Positions 60,786-61,706 of a stretch of 61,706 bases of DNA are shown piece by piece. Position 1 is the first letter of the stretch. Every line of letters starts with the position of its first letter. A program made the translations under genes and the position numbers. The DNA is from Bordetella parapertussis (GTDB lineage: Bacteria > Pseudomonadota > Gammaproteobacteria > Burkholderiales > Burkholderiaceae_C): NCBI GenBank assembly GCA_945873925.1, contig CAMCES010000008.1, positions 1-61,706 on the forward strand. The letters run 5' to 3'. The notes under the pieces are model-generated. The model saw nothing but the letters and a program-made list of their open reading frames with translations, was not told where the DNA came from and did no database searches.

Positions 60786-61706
60786 TCATGTGGCGAGATA
60801 AAACCTTGCTTTAGATGAAAATCCCAACGCCAGTTTGCCGGCTGCCAAAATACCGAATAACAACATCGCAGCACGCAAGGGCCAAGGGCCATCGGCAGAA
60901 CTGGCTGCACCCACCCACAGGAGCAGCAAGGGCCCCAGCAACAATGCCAAGCTTCGGCCGATCCAAGGCGACATCAAGCTTGCAGTGGCTTGGAATTGAC
61001 GCGGGCGACAGCAATGCAGCGCCCATGCCAATGCTGGTAAAACAATCGCCAGCACGGCTTGCCAAACACTGCTGCCAAGCAGCAGAAGTGCGCCGCCCAT
61101 TAACAAGAGCAAAACGCTTTGGGTCTGCGCGTTAGCAGAAACGCGTGCCGCACCCCAGCCACGCAGCAAACCTGCCACCATGACCGGCAGGCCCGACATC
61201 AGCGCCAAATGAAACGCGACCATGAGATCGGTGCGCCAACCCAATCCTGCACACCAAGTGTTGTCAAGCCACAAACTTCCCATCATCAAACCCATGGCTG
61301 AGGGCGCCAGCAGTGATTCAATTTGTGCATGACTTCCACGGCAAACGGCGATACGCCTGAATGTGCCTTGGTCGCGCATCCACAAAACCAAGGCACAAAG
61401 CGTCAGCAAAAAACTCACCGTCCAAGGCGAGCTTTGTAACCCCTCAGGCAAGTGCAAGCTAAGAATAACTAAGGCTCCAGCAAATAAGGGATGCCAAGCA
61501 AGCGGCCCCATCTCGAAAGTACTTACTTGACTGCGTGTTTCAACCATAGCGCTCAACAGCCCCCAAAGCAGCGCCAGCATGAGCAAGCTCAATTGCGCTT
61601 GAGCAGGGCCAAGCGACTGGCTTGTCAGTCCCACTCCCAAAGCGGTGAGCAAACCGCCAAAGCCGATGAGCATGGGTGGGCAGCGAAACACCCAAGCTTG
61701 TCCTCG
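60786..61706 (-). CDS. polytopic membrane protein, unknown (5' end outside window)
   Basis: About 306 codons; the frame is open to the window edge, so the N-terminus may be missing (an internal GTG lies at 61691). Some eight to nine hydrophobic segments are seen (such as GFGGLLTALGVGLTSQ, LSLLMLALLWGLLSAM, SVLLLLMGGALLLLG, LALLLGPLLLLWVGA), with a His-containing loop MVAFHLALMSGLPVM. A NnrS-like or other heme/copper-related membrane protein is possible, but I cannot assign it. The permease relic lies downstream on the same strand. Confidence 0.6.
   Translation of the reverse strand, partial: RGQAWVFRCPPMLIGFGGLLTALGVGLTSQSLGPAQAQLSLLMLALLWGLLSAMVETRSQVSTFEMGPLAWHPLFAGALVILSLHLPEGLQSSPWTVSFLLTLCALVLWMRDQGTFRRIAVCRGSHAQIESLLAPSAMGLMMGSLWLDNTWCAGLGWRTDLMVAFHLALMSGLPVMVAGLLRGWGAARVSANAQTQSVLLLLMGGALLLLGSSVWQAVLAIVLPALAWALHCCRPRQFQATASLMSPWIGRSLALLLGPLLLLWVGAASSADGPWPLRAAMLLFGILAAGKLALGFSSKARFYLAT

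Overview
The window is a 61.7 kb stretch of bacterial chromosome that reads like an aquatic betaproteobacterium of the Burkholderiales (Comamonadaceae-like: Limnohabitans, Rhodoferax or Variovorax relatives). This rests on protein flavour (Tim44-like, DUF3429, DUF2805, GbsR/DoxX, umuDC type), dense coding with many ATGA start/stop overlaps, and gene content. BciA (8-vinyl reductase of bacteriochlorophyll synthesis), a BLUF blue-light sensor and two unrelated photolyases suggest a sunlit, probably aerobic anoxygenic phototroph. No rRNA, tRNA, CRISPR array or intact insertion sequence was seen.

Layout. 1-7.6 kb: pirin (cut by the edge), a serine hydrolase, a lipid/acyl-CoA run (SDR, thiolase, acyl-CoA ligase), a small cupin-like protein and a secreted glycerophosphodiesterase. 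7.6-12.5 kb: an enolase-like protein translationally coupled to a small-molecule kinase, divergent from an SOS operon umuD-cho-umuC with a clear LexA box. 12.6-17.6 kb: a small secreted protein, crotonase, MpaB-type oxygenase, bciA, mobA and a SOUL protein. 17.6-22 kb: biotin genes (bioB divergent from bioAFD). 22-28.8 kb: a Cys-rich miniprotein, Tim44-like protein, gltS, a decayed egtB, intact egtD, a DUF427 gene, relics and a photolyase cluster. 28.9-45 kb: mixed accessory genes, including a c-heme HAMP receptor, an O-acyltransferase, two DoxX paralogues, an FeS photolyase, a methyltransferase-HNH fusion, small secreted proteins, and a GC-richer Coq7/DCC pair. 45.5-52 kb: a phnD-C-E-E type ABC importer divergent from gapdh-arsJ-arsR, with a PhoB-type promoter between them. 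52.3-60.4 kb: a BLUF protein, a second PhnD-like ABC importer (selenate type), and the selenoneine genes senA, senB and senC. 60.4-61.7 kb: a permease relic and a membrane protein cut by the edge.

How genes work together. The most striking story is selenium. senA/senB/senC plus a selenate-type importer form a selenoneine locus that lacks its own hercynine synthase. The only egtD in the window lies about 31 kb away, directly behind an egtB destroyed by deletion and frameshifts. The window therefore suggests a strain that lost ergothioneine synthesis by the EgtB route but kept hercynine for selenoneine. A second story is arsenate/phosphate: a Pho box, a -10 at canonical distance and a candidate ArsR operator sit upstream of gapdh-arsJ-arsR and beside a divergent phosphonate/phosphate-type importer. 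A third is the kinase/enolase-like pair beside the LexA box, in which two catalytic enolase residues are replaced. The family assignments come from recognising motifs by eye; no database search was run.
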